Shown in pieces: positions 42,716 through 51,256 of a DNA stretch of 64,000 nt. Position 1 is the stretch's first letter, and each line of letters starts with the position of its first letter. Under the pieces are notes generated by a model. It was not told the DNA's origin. It made no database searches and worked only from the letters and a program-made list of their open reading frames with translations. The position numbers and the translations under genes were made by a program. The stretch covers positions 1 to 64,000 of the forward strand of contig JAKQKF010000396.1 in the NCBI GenBank assembly GCA_029560815.1, read 5' to 3'. This DNA is from a bacterium (GTDB lineage: Bacteria > KSB1 > UBA2214).

Positions 42716-43773
42716 AAAGACGCGCTCTGCTTCTTCTTGTGCTTCTCCTCAGCCTCTTCCGGCTGACCACAGCCGCGGAAGTGGGTGAGATCTACCTCCG
42801 GCACTGCTCCGGGACCCTGTGCATCTATTACACGGCGGAGGACAGCCGGCTGCTGGAGGAAACCCGTTCCGTCCTGCAGCGTGCATGCGAGGAGATTGAA
42901 CGCGATCTGCACCTCTCCCCTGCTGATACCCTCCGCATCATCATCGCTCCGTCCCGGGAAAGTTTCAGGACCTACATCCACGGCAACATGCCGGAGTGGA
43001 CGCAGGCTTTCGCGGTTCCGGCCACCTCGACGATGGTGGTCCGCTCTCCACGCTGGGACCGCCCCGAATCGTCCTACAGCCAGAGTCTGGTGCATGAGCT
43101 GTTTCATCTGCTTCTCCATCAGCGGCTCGGAATCCGGGAACTGCCGCGCTGGCTTGATGAGGGCATGGCCGTCTTTTATTCAGAGCATGCGCAGTATGAG
43201 AAGAGGAGTTTGATCTCCCGCGCCCTTGCCACGGGATCGCTGATTCCGCTGCAGGAGATCGATGATGTGCTCAGTTTCCACCGGGAGCGCGCCAACCTCG
43301 CCTATGAGCAGAGCTATTCGGCGGTGCGCTACCTGCTGGCGACCTATGATATCGAGGCTTTGCGCACTATTCTGGAGGGGTATGCGGCGGGTGAAAGCAG
43401 TGACATGATTTTTATGCGCGCAACCGGGAGCACGGTGAGCGGATTTGAGGCGGAGTGGCGCGCTCATCTTGAAAAGACGGAAAAATGGCTCTGGCTCAGT
43501 GAAGCGGACGATCTGATCTGGCTCTCTCTTCCGCTGCTTTTTCTGATCGCGGTTTATTTTGTCCGGCGGCGCAACCGGCGTCGGCTGCGCGAATGGGAGG
43601 GTGCCCGGCCGGTTGCGGAGGGCGCTGAGCCTGACCGGCCACTGGAGGAGGGGGGAGGATACGAGCCACCCTGGATGGCCCCCCATCTCATGCCGCGCCG
43701 GGATGATGAGGACGAGGAAGAGGAGAAGCCGCAGGGAGAGACGGCTGAAGAGGATAACGGAATCAAATCTTGA
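42712..43773 (+). CDS. Membrane-anchored gluzincin (peptidase MA-like) protease
   Basis: 353 residues. The signal peptide (RRALLLLVLLLSLFRLTTA) directs export. The extracytoplasmic domain (about 25-255) has the zinc motif SLVHELFHLLLHQRLG (HExxH) and the downstream WLDEGMAVFYSEHA with the third ligand Glu, the signature of peptidase MA-family gluzincins. A C-terminal membrane helix (about 262-282, LIWLSLPLLFLIAVYFV) is followed by a basic patch and an acidic cytoplasmic tail, so the domain is tethered on the periplasmic face. The first ATG of the protein overlaps the Cys-cluster gene. A regulated-proteolysis role next to signalling genes is possible. Confidence 0.87.
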   Translation: MKRRALLLLVLLLSLFRLTTAAEVGEIYLRHCSGTLCIYYTAEDSRLLEETRSVLQRACEEIERDLHLSPADTLRIIIAPSRESFRTYIHGNMPEWTQAFAVPATSTMVVRSPRWDRPESSYSQSLVHELFHLLLHQRLGIRELPRWLDEGMAVFYSEHAQYEKRSLISRALATGSLIPLQEIDDVLSFHRERANLAYEQSYSAVRYLLATYDIEALRTILEGYAAGESSDMIFMRATGSTVSGFEAEWRAHLEKTEKWLWLSEADDLIWLSLPLLFLIAVYFVRRRNRRRLREWEGARPVAEGAEPDRPLEEGGGYEPPWMAPHLMPRRDDEDEEEEKPQGETAEEDNGIKS

Positions 43774-43798
43774 ATATTTCTCAGAACTTGTGTACATT
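43770..43798 (+). promoter_or_regulatory. Promoter for the LpxL-like gene, leaderless type
   Basis: TTGAAT, 17-bp spacer, TACATT. The -10 ends 5 nt before ATG 43804, so transcription would begin at or next to the A of the start codon. No SD is present. Confidence 0.6.
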
Positions 43799-43803
43799 TA
43801 AAG

Positions 43804-44727
43804 ATGAAACAGATCCAGAATGTTATCGAATATCTGCTTGTTCAGCTGGCAGCTTTTCCGATCCGTCTGCTGCCGCACCGGCTCGCCTTGCGTCTTGGCG
43901 TCGGATTGGGCAGCTTTGTCTATCATGTCATCCCAATCCGCCGGGGAGTGGCGCTGCAGAATATATCCCGCTCCTTTCCGGAGAAGAACACCGCTGAAAT
44001 CCGCGCCATCTGCAAAAAAGTTTATCATAATTTCGGCCAGAATATTATCGAATTTATGCGCATGCCGAAAATGGATGACCGGTTTTTCCGTGAGTACATC
44101 AGCGTTGTCGGCGGTGAGCTTCTGGAGCGCGCCGGCCGTGAAGGACGCGGCGCGGTGTGCCTGTCCGGCCACTTTGGCAACTGGGAGTTTTTCCCCGCCG
44201 TGATCCACCGGCTGGGATTTCCGATGGTGGGTCTGGCGCGCGATCAGCGCAATCCCCTGGTCAACAAGCTCATCAATCAGACCCGGACCGGCCGCGGAGT
44301 GGAACTCACCCAGCTGGGCATGGGGGTCCGCACGGTCTTTCGCGCTCTTGCTGCCAACAAGTTCGTGACCATCCTCGCGGATCAGGATGCGCACAAAGAG
44401 GGCATCTTTGTCGATTTTTTGAATCGTCCTTCGTCGACGGCGTCGGGACCGGCTCTTTTCGCTCTCAAGACCGCAGCGCCCCTCATCTTTGGTGTGGTTA
44501 TTCGCGGCGAAAAAGGCCGGCATACCCTGCTCCTGGAGGAGGTCGATCATCGGGATCTGCAGGGGGTAACGCCCGAGAATATTCAAGAGCTGACACAGCG
44601 GCATGCCAGATTGCTCGAGAAGTACATCCGTCTTCATCCGGATCACTGGCTGTGGATGCACAAGCGATGGAAGACATCACCCCCGGCGGGTCCGGCAGAG
44701 GATGGGAATCAGGTTGCGCAAGATTGA
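43804..44727 (+). CDS. LpxL/HtrB-like lipid A acyltransferase
   Basis: 307 residues. Late acyltransferase that adds a secondary acyl chain to lipid A, or a related lysophospholipid acyltransferase. Membrane anchoring comes from an N-terminal helix (about 5-45). The catalytic motif is LSGHFGNWEFFPAV (HxxxxE-type, near 120), and the conserved block ILADQDAHKEGIFVDFLNRP near 195 and TASGPALFALK follow. The C-terminal HPDHWLWMHKRWK is typical for LpxL-type enzymes. The ATG has no SD, consistent with a leaderless mRNA from the promoter at 43770. It overlaps the next gene by 26 bp and leads a lipopolysaccharide gene run. Confidence 0.93.
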   Translation: MKQIQNVIEYLLVQLAAFPIRLLPHRLALRLGVGLGSFVYHVIPIRRGVALQNISRSFPEKNTAEIRAICKKVYHNFGQNIIEFMRMPKMDDRFFREYISVVGGELLERAGREGRGAVCLSGHFGNWEFFPAVIHRLGFPMVGLARDQRNPLVNKLINQTRTGRGVELTQLGMGVRTVFRALAANKFVTILADQDAHKEGIFVDFLNRPSSTASGPALFALKTAAPLIFGVVIRGEKGRHTLLLEEVDHRDLQGVTPENIQELTQRHARLLEKYIRLHPDHWLWMHKRWKTSPPAGPAEDGNQVAQD

Positions 44728-45763
44728 AAAGATACTGATCATTCAAACCGCCTTTATAGGCGATGTCGTACTGATGTCACCCTTGATCCGGGCCAGCCGC
44801 GATCTTTTTCCGCAGGCGTTGATTGACACTCTGGTTATCCCCGCCGCGGCGAACATTCTGGAAAACAATCCGGCCCTGCACCGCGTCATCATCTATGACA
44901 AACGCGGGCGCGATGCGGGTGTGCGCCCCCTGCTGGCTCTGGCCGGAAAGCTGCGCCGGGAGGGTTATGATCTAGTTCTGGTGCCGCATCGCTCCCTGCG
45001 CAGCGCCCTGCTGGCCTGGCGGACGCGGGCGGCGCTTCGTGTCGGTTTTACCAACAGCAGTGCTTCTTTTCTGTTCACGCACCGGGTGTTCTATGACCGG
45101 AATCGTCATGAAGTCGAGAGAAATCTGGCGCTGCTCGCGGCGCTGGGGAGAGAACCCGGCCAGGTGCGTCCGGAGATTGTTCCGGACGAAACGGACCGCC
45201 GGATCGTCGATCAGATGCTTTCCGGATTGGGGGAGGAAGACAAACCGCTTATGGCCATCGCTCCGGGATCGATTTGGGCGACCAAACGCTGGCCCGCTGG
45301 ATCGTATCGCCGGCTGGCGGAACTGGCCATGGAAGCCGGATGGAATCTGGTCTGGATCGGCAGCGAGCGAGACCGGACACTGTGCGCGGAGATCAGCGAA
45401 GGATTGCCCGGAGCCTGGATTAACAGCGCCGGACAGCTCAGCCTTCGTCAATCTGCCGAGCTGATACGGCGTGCAAAGGTGCTGGTGAGCAATGACAGCG
45501 CCCCGCTGCATCTCGCCTCCGCCATGGGCACAGCCGCGGTGGCCCTGTTCGGCCCCACCGTCCCGGAATTCGGCTTTGCACCCCTCAGCGAGGGCTCTGT
45601 GATCGTTCAAATTGAATTGCCTTGCCGGCCTTGCTCGATTCACGGCGGCAAGAGTTGTCCCATTGGTACCCATGAATGCATGACCGGAATTTCGCCTGAT
45701 AAAGTATTTGCGGAGATGAGGCGTCTGGTTATGCGGAAGAGCAAGGATGAGCGAAACCATTAA
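44702..45763 (+). CDS. Family 9 glycosyltransferase (heptosyltransferase-like)
   Basis: 353 residues of GT-B fold. It resembles ADP-heptose:LPS heptosyltransferases: N-terminal KILIIQTAFIGDVVLMSPLI, acceptor-side residues near VGFTNSSASFLFTHRVFY, then the nucleotide-sugar domain with AIAPGSIWATKRWP near 196 and VSNDSAPLHLASAMGTAAVALFGPT-type block near 265. A Cys-rich segment (PCRPCSIHGGKSCPIGTHEC) near the C-terminus is common in this family. It builds LPS core. The ATG 44702 lies inside the acyltransferase gene; TTG 44714 is an alternative. It overlaps the next gene (tsaC) by 17 bp. Confidence 0.92.
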   Translation: MGIRLRKIEKILIIQTAFIGDVVLMSPLIRASRDLFPQALIDTLVIPAAANILENNPALHRVIIYDKRGRDAGVRPLLALAGKLRREGYDLVLVPHRSLRSALLAWRTRAALRVGFTNSSASFLFTHRVFYDRNRHEVERNLALLAALGREPGQVRPEIVPDETDRRIVDQMLSGLGEEDKPLMAIAPGSIWATKRWPAGSYRRLAELAMEAGWNLVWIGSERDRTLCAEISEGLPGAWINSAGQLSLRQSAELIRRAKVLVSNDSAPLHLASAMGTAAVALFGPTVPEFGFAPLSEGSVIVQIELPCRPCSIHGGKSCPIGTHECMTGISPDKVFAEMRRLVMRKSKDERNH

Positions 45764-46385
45764 AATCAATCCCAAGCAGCCCGAGGATGAGCTGATCGGC
45801 CGGGCTGTGCGTGTGCTGCGCAAGGGCGGTGTCATCGGCTATCCCACCGAGACTGTCTATGGCATTGGCTCGAATATTTTTTCCGAGGCTGCGATTGACC
45901 GGATCTACAATCTGAAAAACCGTGATCGCAGCAAAGCCCTGATCGTCATCGCGGCTGATATCATCCAGATCGGCGATCTCGTGGAGGATATACCGGAAGC
46001 GGCGGAACGCCTCATGGAAAATTTCTGGCCGGGTCCGTTAACCCTGGTCTTCCGTGCGGCCAGCGAGCTGCTGGGATCGCCTTTTCACCGTTCCAGCACC
46101 ATCGCCATCCGGATTCCCGATAGTCCCATTTGCCTGGCGCTGCTGAAGAGCAGCGGCTTTCCGATTATTTCCACCAGCGCCAACCGGAGCAATGAACCCC
46201 CGGCGGTGACGGCGCAACAGGTGAATGAAATATTCGGCGATCAGCTCGATTTGATCATCGATGGCTCCGAGACCCTCTCGACGACGCCATCAACGGTCGT
46301 CGATGTGACCCGGCTGCCCGTGCGGGTGCTGCGCGAGGGCGCCATCTCCAAACTGGAGATTGATACCGTGCTGGAAAGTGTCTGA
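45747..46385 (+). CDS. tsaC: Threonylcarbamoyl-AMP synthase
   Basis: YrdC/Sua5-domain enzyme that makes threonylcarbamoyl-AMP from threonine, bicarbonate and ATP for the universal t6A37 modification of tRNAs. 212 residues, the usual length of the single-domain form. Motifs: GGVIGYPTETVYGIGSNIFS near 27, KNRDRSKALIVI (KxR-S substrate loop), FWPGPLTLVF, IAIRIPDSP, SGFPIISTSANRSNEPP. The gene overlaps the preceding GT9 gene by 17 bp and is followed 2 bp later by another GT9 gene, so a housekeeping tRNA-modification gene is embedded in an LPS run, an arrangement that couples its expression to envelope genes. Confidence 0.95.
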   Translation: MSETIKINPKQPEDELIGRAVRVLRKGGVIGYPTETVYGIGSNIFSEAAIDRIYNLKNRDRSKALIVIAADIIQIGDLVEDIPEAAERLMENFWPGPLTLVFRAASELLGSPFHRSSTIAIRIPDSPICLALLKSSGFPIISTSANRSNEPPAVTAQQVNEIFGDQLDLIIDGSETLSTTPSTVVDVTRLPVRVLREGAISKLEIDTVLESV

Positions 46386-46387
46386 TC

Positions 46388-47452
46388 TTGACCGGCAAGA
46401 TAACTCCTGAGGTGATGCCGGAGCGGATTCTGGTGATCCGGACAGACCGGATCGGTGATGTCGTGCTCTCCACTCCAGTCCTCACGGCGCTGCGCCGCTC
46501 TTTCCCCTCCGCTTTCATCGCCATGATGGTGCGCCCCTATACCCGCGACGTCGTGAGCGGCCATCCCCATGCCGATGAAATAGTGCTGGATGACCGGCCT
46601 GGCCTAAATTCCGGCATTGCCGGTTTTGTGCGTCTGCTGCGAATGGTGCGCCGCCATCGTTTTGATATGGCCCTCCTCCTTCACCCATCGTTCAGGCTGG
46701 CTCTGCTCTGTTTCCTGGCCGGCATCCGGTTCCGGGTTGGCACCGGTTACAGAGCCTACTCCTTTCTCTTCAGCCGTCGCGTCTATCATCATCGAAAAAA
46801 ATCGGACCGCCACGAGCTGGATCTCAATCTTGATCTGGCCCGTGCTGTCGGTGCACGGCTTGACCAGGTTGCTTTCTTCCTGCACATTCCGGATCCGGAT
46901 CGCATCTCGACAGAGTCCCGGCTGAGAAGCCATGGCCTCTCTTCCGGCAGCGCCTTCATGGTGATCCATCCGGGCAGCGGCGGATCGGCGATGGATTGGC
47001 CCCTCTCCGGATTCGCCGCTCTGGGCGATCGCATCCTGGGAGAGATGGGCCTTCCAGTAGTGATAACCGGGAACAAAGCGGAGTCCCCGCTCGTTGACCG
47101 GTTATGCAGCATGATGTACAGAGAACCCCTGCGGCTGGATGGTGCGCTCTCCATCAAGGAGCTCCTGGCTCTTTTAAGCCGGGCGCGTCTGCTGGTGGCG
47201 AACAGCACCGGGCCGCTTCACATGGCGGTTGCCGTGGGTTGCCCGGTTGTCGGCCTCTACTGCCCGCTGGCCGCCTGTGCGCCGGTGCGTTGGGGTCCCT
47301 ACGGATATCCCGCCTCTGTGCTCACACCGCCGCTGCCACCCTGCCGGAAATGCACCCAAGCCCGCTGCCCCTCCTTCAACTGCATGGAATTAATAACCGG
47401 TGACCAGGTGTTTGCAAAAGTAAAGGATCAACTCCTAAACAGGGCGGTTTGA
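46388..47452 (+). CDS. Family 9 glycosyltransferase (heptosyltransferase-like), second copy
   Basis: 354 residues, same GT-B family as the gene at 44702 but clearly divergent. N-terminal ERILVIRTDRIGDVVLSTPV, then RFRVGTGYRAYSFLFSRRVY, and a C-terminal nucleotide-sugar domain with VIHPGSGGSAMDWPLSGFA and LLVANSTGPLHMAVAVGCPV. A Cys cluster near the end (PPCRKCTQARCPSFNCM) is kept. The start is TTG 46388, where GGAAAG lies 9 nt upstream; ATG 46415 is possible but its SD spacing is only 2 nt. Two GT9 enzymes imply a core with at least two heptose-type residues. Confidence 0.9.
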   Translation: MTGKITPEVMPERILVIRTDRIGDVVLSTPVLTALRRSFPSAFIAMMVRPYTRDVVSGHPHADEIVLDDRPGLNSGIAGFVRLLRMVRRHRFDMALLLHPSFRLALLCFLAGIRFRVGTGYRAYSFLFSRRVYHHRKKSDRHELDLNLDLARAVGARLDQVAFFLHIPDPDRISTESRLRSHGLSSGSAFMVIHPGSGGSAMDWPLSGFAALGDRILGEMGLPVVITGNKAESPLVDRLCSMMYREPLRLDGALSIKELLALLSRARLLVANSTGPLHMAVAVGCPVVGLYCPLAACAPVRWGPYGYPASVLTPPLPPCRKCTQARCPSFNCMELITGDQVFAKVKDQLLNRAV

Positions 47453-47466
47453 CCGCCGGAGATGGC

Positions 47467-48246
47467 ATGAAGAATTTATTCAGGTTTATCGGGTTGCTGG
47501 GGATGGTTTTCTGCGCCTTTGCCCCTCTTTATGGTCAAGATGATGCTCAGATGGAACTCCCCAAAGAGCTGCGCCGCTTGACGCATCCGGAATTTCAATC
47601 GGGTGAGTATCTTGCCTACCGGGTTCATTTCGGCAAGATGAGCGCAGGGCGGGGATCGCTCTGGCTGAAGGAGGGGGAGGAATATAACGGCCGCAGTTCT
47701 TATCTGCTCACCATGCGCCTCTGGACCAATGACTTTTTCTCCAGTTTTTATCGGGTGGATGATGTCATGACGAGCATTCTTGACCGGGAGGGGCTCTTCC
47801 CGTGGGGGTATGAGCGGATCCTGCGCGAGGGAAAATTCAAAGCCTTCCGCAAGGCGCGCTTCGATCCCCTCAATGCCCGCGCATTCGAAGGCAAGGATAC
47901 ACTCGCTGTTCCGGCCTTCAGCCAGGATGTCCTTTCGATCATCTATTATGTGCGCACCCTTGATCTGGAGGTCGGGCAAAAGATCAACCTGGACAGCTAT
48001 ATCGATAAACACGTCTATCCTCTGCAGATGACGGTTGAGAAACGGGAAAAAATCGAGGTGCCCGCCGGCAAATTCGATTGTCTGCTCCTGGTTCCGGGCA
48101 AGCGCCCCGGTTCGGACAAGGAACTCAAGGGGGAGATGTGGATCTGGCTCTCTACAGACGACCGCCGTTTGCCGGTTCGGATCAAGAGCCGTGCGCCGCT
48201 GGGATCGGTCAGGATGGAGCTCGATGAAATAAAGATTCAACACTAG
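47467..48246 (+). CDS. DUF3108-type periplasmic/outer-membrane protein
   Basis: 259 residues of the DUF3108 family of exported proteins with unknown function. The signal peptide (IGLLGMVFCAFAPLYG) ends near residue 22. The mature protein is beta-rich with the family pattern GEYLAYRVHFGKMSAGRGSL near 45, DDVMTSILDREGLFPWGYERIL, and TDDRRLPVRIKSRAPLGSVRMEL near the C-terminus. An LPS- or glycolipid-linked role is inferred only from its neighbours. GGAGA lies 5-6 nt before ATG 47467. It overlaps the end of the GT9 region by none and precedes the TonB receptor by 17 bp. Confidence 0.88.
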   Translation: MKNLFRFIGLLGMVFCAFAPLYGQDDAQMELPKELRRLTHPEFQSGEYLAYRVHFGKMSAGRGSLWLKEGEEYNGRSSYLLTMRLWTNDFFSSFYRVDDVMTSILDREGLFPWGYERILREGKFKAFRKARFDPLNARAFEGKDTLAVPAFSQDVLSIIYYVRTLDLEVGQKINLDSYIDKHVYPLQMTVEKREKIEVPAGKFDCLLLVPGKRPGSDKELKGEMWIWLSTDDRRLPVRIKSRAPLGSVRMELDEIKIQH

Positions 48247-48263
48247 TCCCCCGGCCGTCCACT

Positions 48264-50537
48264 ATGAAAGCGCCCCTCGCCCGCTACCCCCGTTTCCTTC
48301 TGGTGCTATTGTTTCTCTTTCCGGTGCCGGGTGCAGAGGCGGGCGGCGATGAAAAAACAGGATCCATCAGCGGTTTTGTCCGCGATGTCACCAACGGCGA
48401 ACCCCTTCCTTACGCCAACGTCTATCTGGAGGGGACCCGGTACGGAAGCCTCACCAGCCTGCGCGGTTATTTCGTCATCCCCCGTCTTGAAGAAGGTCGC
48501 TATCGTTTCACGGTTTCCCTGCTTGGCTACGCGCGCTGGCAGCAGGAACTCCATCTGCAGGCGGGGCGGGATACCGTGCTGGCGATCAGCCTGACCCCCG
48601 GCGCGATCCAGATGGGGGAGATCACCCGGACGGCACAGCGGGAGCGCTTTGAGCGCGAGGTGCAGATCTCCACGACGGCACTCTCCATGCGGCAGCTTCA
48701 ACAGGTGCCGATGCTGGCCGAGGCGGATGTCTTCCGAACCCTCCAACTTTTACCCGGAGTGGTCAGCCGCAGCGACTTTTCCAGCCAGCTCTATGTCCGG
48801 GGCGGCAGTCCGGATCAAAACCTCGTCCTTCTGGATGGCGTCAGTGTCTACAATCCCTTCCATCTCGGCGGCGTTTTCAGCACCTTCAATGTGGATGCAA
48901 TCAAGGAGCTGGAGTTTCTCAGCGGGGGCTTTCCCGTCGAGTATGGCGGCCGGCTCTCTTCAGTACTCGCCATCACCAACCGCGAGGGGGACACCCGATC
49001 GTACGGCGGTGTCGGCAGCATCAGCCTCCTCTCCGCCCGGGCGATGGTCGAGGGCCCGATACCTGCCGGTTCCTTTCTGTTGGCGGGACGGCGGACCTAC
49101 TTTGATCAGATCTTTAAAAAAACGGATTACGCTTTTCCCTACTATTTCTATGACCTCCAGGGCAAGATCAATCTGGATCTTTCGCACCGTCATCGGCTGA
49201 CCCTGAGCGGGTTCTACGGCGATGATGTTCTTGATTTCTCATCAGAAGCCGAAAATGAGGATGAGGTGGAGGTGGATCTGGACTGGGTATGGGGAAACCG
49301 CACCACCAGTCTTACCTGGCGCTACATCATGCGTCCCGACCTTTTTGCGGAGACGCTCATTTCCCAAAGCCGGTTCAAGAACAAGCTCAGTGCGGTCGCC
49401 GAGAGCAGCGGGTCGGCCAATCTGGCCCTCAACAACGAGATCGTCGATTACAGCGCACGCATCGATCTCAACTATTTCGGCGTCAGCGGCCACAGCATCA
49501 AGCTGGGCAGCTCCTACTCCGATCTTGATTTCGCCTACGGCATCTCGATCAATGACTACCAGCTCTTCTCCTACCGCGCCCGGCCGGCGCTGTTTGCTTT
49601 CTATGCCCAGGACCACTGGCAGCTTTATCCCCGGCTGATGCTCAAAGCCGGGGCCCGTGCTGAACACTACAGCCTCGGCAACCGCTGGTCTCTCTCACCC
49701 CGGCTGGGACTGCAGTATCAGCTGACCTCCAACCTCGCCCTTAAAGCGAGTTTGGGCCACTACACCCAGTATCTGACCACTGTGGCCAGCGACGAACAGA
49801 ACTTTGCGCTCATGGATCTCTGGCTGCCCATCAACGCTTCTTACGAGCCCCAGACTGCACGACACTACGTTGCCGGCTTTGAATGGTGGCTGCCGCACGA
49901 GATGATCTTTACGCTCGAGGGCTATTACAAGACCTTTGCCGGCTTGCTGGACCTTAACGAACGGGGTGTCGCATCTGATCCGGCGGATGATTATTTTTGT
50001 GCGGATGGTACGGCGCGCGGAATCGAACTGATGTTGAAACGGCAGACGGGCGCCCTGCAGGGCTGGCTGGGCTATACCTGGAGCCTGACCCGCCGCCGGA
50101 TCGACGAAATGACCTACTATCCCAAGTACGATCAGCGGCATGCTCTCCATCTGGTGATGCATTATGCACTCGGCAGGAGGTGGACCATCGGCGCTGTCTT
50201 CTCACTGGGTTCGGGCATGCCCTACACACCAGTACCGGGCAAGTATATGCGCTACGAATGGCGGCTCAATGAAAACGAACTCAAAGGGGAGCTGACCGAC
50301 CGCCCGGGGTCCCGTAACAGCGCGCGTTATCCGGTCTATCATCGCATGGATCTGAGCCTGCGCAAGGAGGGGCGCCTGTTCGGAATCTCCGCTTCACCCT
50401 ATCTGCAGATCATCAATCTCTACAATCACAAGAACGTCTTTTTTTACTTTTGGGACCATGATGTCAATCCGTCCCGCCTGACGACGATCACCATGTTCCC
50501 GCTTTTGCCGACGGTGGGGGTGGACTTTGCCTTCTAG
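48264..50537 (+). CDS. TonB-dependent receptor with carboxypeptidase-regulatory-like N-domain
   Basis: 757-residue outer-membrane receptor. Signal peptide (FLLVLLFLFPVPGAEAG), then a CarboxypepD_reg-like beta domain (about 32-115: SGFVRDVTNGEPLPYANVYL, RGYFVIPRLEEGRYRFTVS), a plug (about 125-235: LLPGVVSRSDFSSQLYVRGG, QNLVLLDGVSVYNPFHLGG, ELEFLSGGFPVEYGG) and a 22-strand-type beta-barrel ending in aromatic VGVDFAF. This is the Bacteroidetes-style receptor build. Ligand unknown. A DUF4249 lipoprotein follows immediately (10-bp overlap), a common partner that may cap or assist the receptor. No tonB/exbBD in the window. Confidence 0.95.
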   Translation: MKAPLARYPRFLLVLLFLFPVPGAEAGGDEKTGSISGFVRDVTNGEPLPYANVYLEGTRYGSLTSLRGYFVIPRLEEGRYRFTVSLLGYARWQQELHLQAGRDTVLAISLTPGAIQMGEITRTAQRERFEREVQISTTALSMRQLQQVPMLAEADVFRTLQLLPGVVSRSDFSSQLYVRGGSPDQNLVLLDGVSVYNPFHLGGVFSTFNVDAIKELEFLSGGFPVEYGGRLSSVLAITNREGDTRSYGGVGSISLLSARAMVEGPIPAGSFLLAGRRTYFDQIFKKTDYAFPYYFYDLQGKINLDLSHRHRLTLSGFYGDDVLDFSSEAENEDEVEVDLDWVWGNRTTSLTWRYIMRPDLFAETLISQSRFKNKLSAVAESSGSANLALNNEIVDYSARIDLNYFGVSGHSIKLGSSYSDLDFAYGISINDYQLFSYRARPALFAFYAQDHWQLYPRLMLKAGARAEHYSLGNRWSLSPRLGLQYQLTSNLALKASLGHYTQYLTTVASDEQNFALMDLWLPINASYEPQTARHYVAGFEWWLPHEMIFTLEGYYKTFAGLLDLNERGVASDPADDYFCADGTARGIELMLKRQTGALQGWLGYTWSLTRRRIDEMTYYPKYDQRHALHLVMHYALGRRWTIGAVFSLGSGMPYTPVPGKYMRYEWRLNENELKGELTDRPGSRNSARYPVYHRMDLSLRKEGRLFGISASPYLQIINLYNHKNVFFYFWDHDVNPSRLTTITMFPLLPTVGVDFAF

Positions 50538-51249
50538 AGTCATAAAAATGTTACTTTTGACGCCCCTTTTATTTCTGGCGTGCGATCAAGGGCCGGACGT
50601 CAACGAGTTCAATTATGAACCGGAGGTCAATTTGTTCGCCCTTCTGCTGCTGAATTCGCAGCAGACGATCATCCGTCTGGAGGAGAGCTGCCGCAGTATG
50701 GATCCGCTGCCTGAAGATCGCGGCATAGCGGGGGCGGAGGTCGTAATCCGGGGGGATGATCAGCGGGTGTTCTTCAGAGACCAGGGTGGCGGACGTTACG
50801 CCGAGGAGGGGGAGAAGCTGCGGCTTGTGGCCGGCGTAACCTATGAACTGTCGGTGCTTTTGGCCGACGGCCGCCGGGTTGAAGCGGAGTGTACCATGCC
50901 GGCTCCGCCCGGCATCGTCTCACCGGCCGACCAGGAGCGGGTGGCGGCGTACGCGTCACTGCCGATCTCGTGGCGCGGGGATGACGGGACACCCGGCTAT
51001 ATCGTGAGCATGCGCGGCAGTACCAGCAGCCATAGTGCCGAGGTGCGGACCGATTCGACAGCGGTCGATTTTTACCCCTTTTATCTGGCGCAGCCGGATC
51101 GCTATACTCTTAAGGTGGCGGCCGTGGACAACAACTATCATGAATACCTGCGCACGCAGGAGGATGAGATCCCTCTTTGGACTATTCAGGGCGGGATCGG
51201 AGTTTTTGGCGCCATGGCCTGGGATGAACGGGTGATCATCGCTCAATGA
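50527..51249 (+). CDS. DUF4249-type outer-membrane lipoprotein
   Basis: 240 residues. A TTG start at 50527 gives a normal lipoprotein signal, with Arg/Lys before a hydrophobic run ending TPLLFLACDQG (lipid Cys at about 19). The only ATG, at 50548, would leave the signal without positive charges. The mature protein is a beta-sandwich-like module with DUF4249 features: AGAEVVIRGDDQRVFFRDQG, LVAGVTYELSVLLADGRRVEA and VAAVDNNYHEYLRTQ. DUF4249 proteins are typically encoded next to TonB receptors in Bacteroidetes. The start overlaps the receptor gene by 10 bp, so translation is coupled. Confidence 0.85.
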   Translation: MPSRVIKMLLLTPLLFLACDQGPDVNEFNYEPEVNLFALLLLNSQQTIIRLEESCRSMDPLPEDRGIAGAEVVIRGDDQRVFFRDQGGGRYAEEGEKLRLVAGVTYELSVLLADGRRVEAECTMPAPPGIVSPADQERVAAYASLPISWRGDDGTPGYIVSMRGSTSSHSAEVRTDSTAVDFYPFYLAQPDRYTLKVAAVDNNYHEYLRTQEDEIPLWTIQGGIGVFGAMAWDERVIIAQ

Positions 51250-51256
51250 GGTGGTT

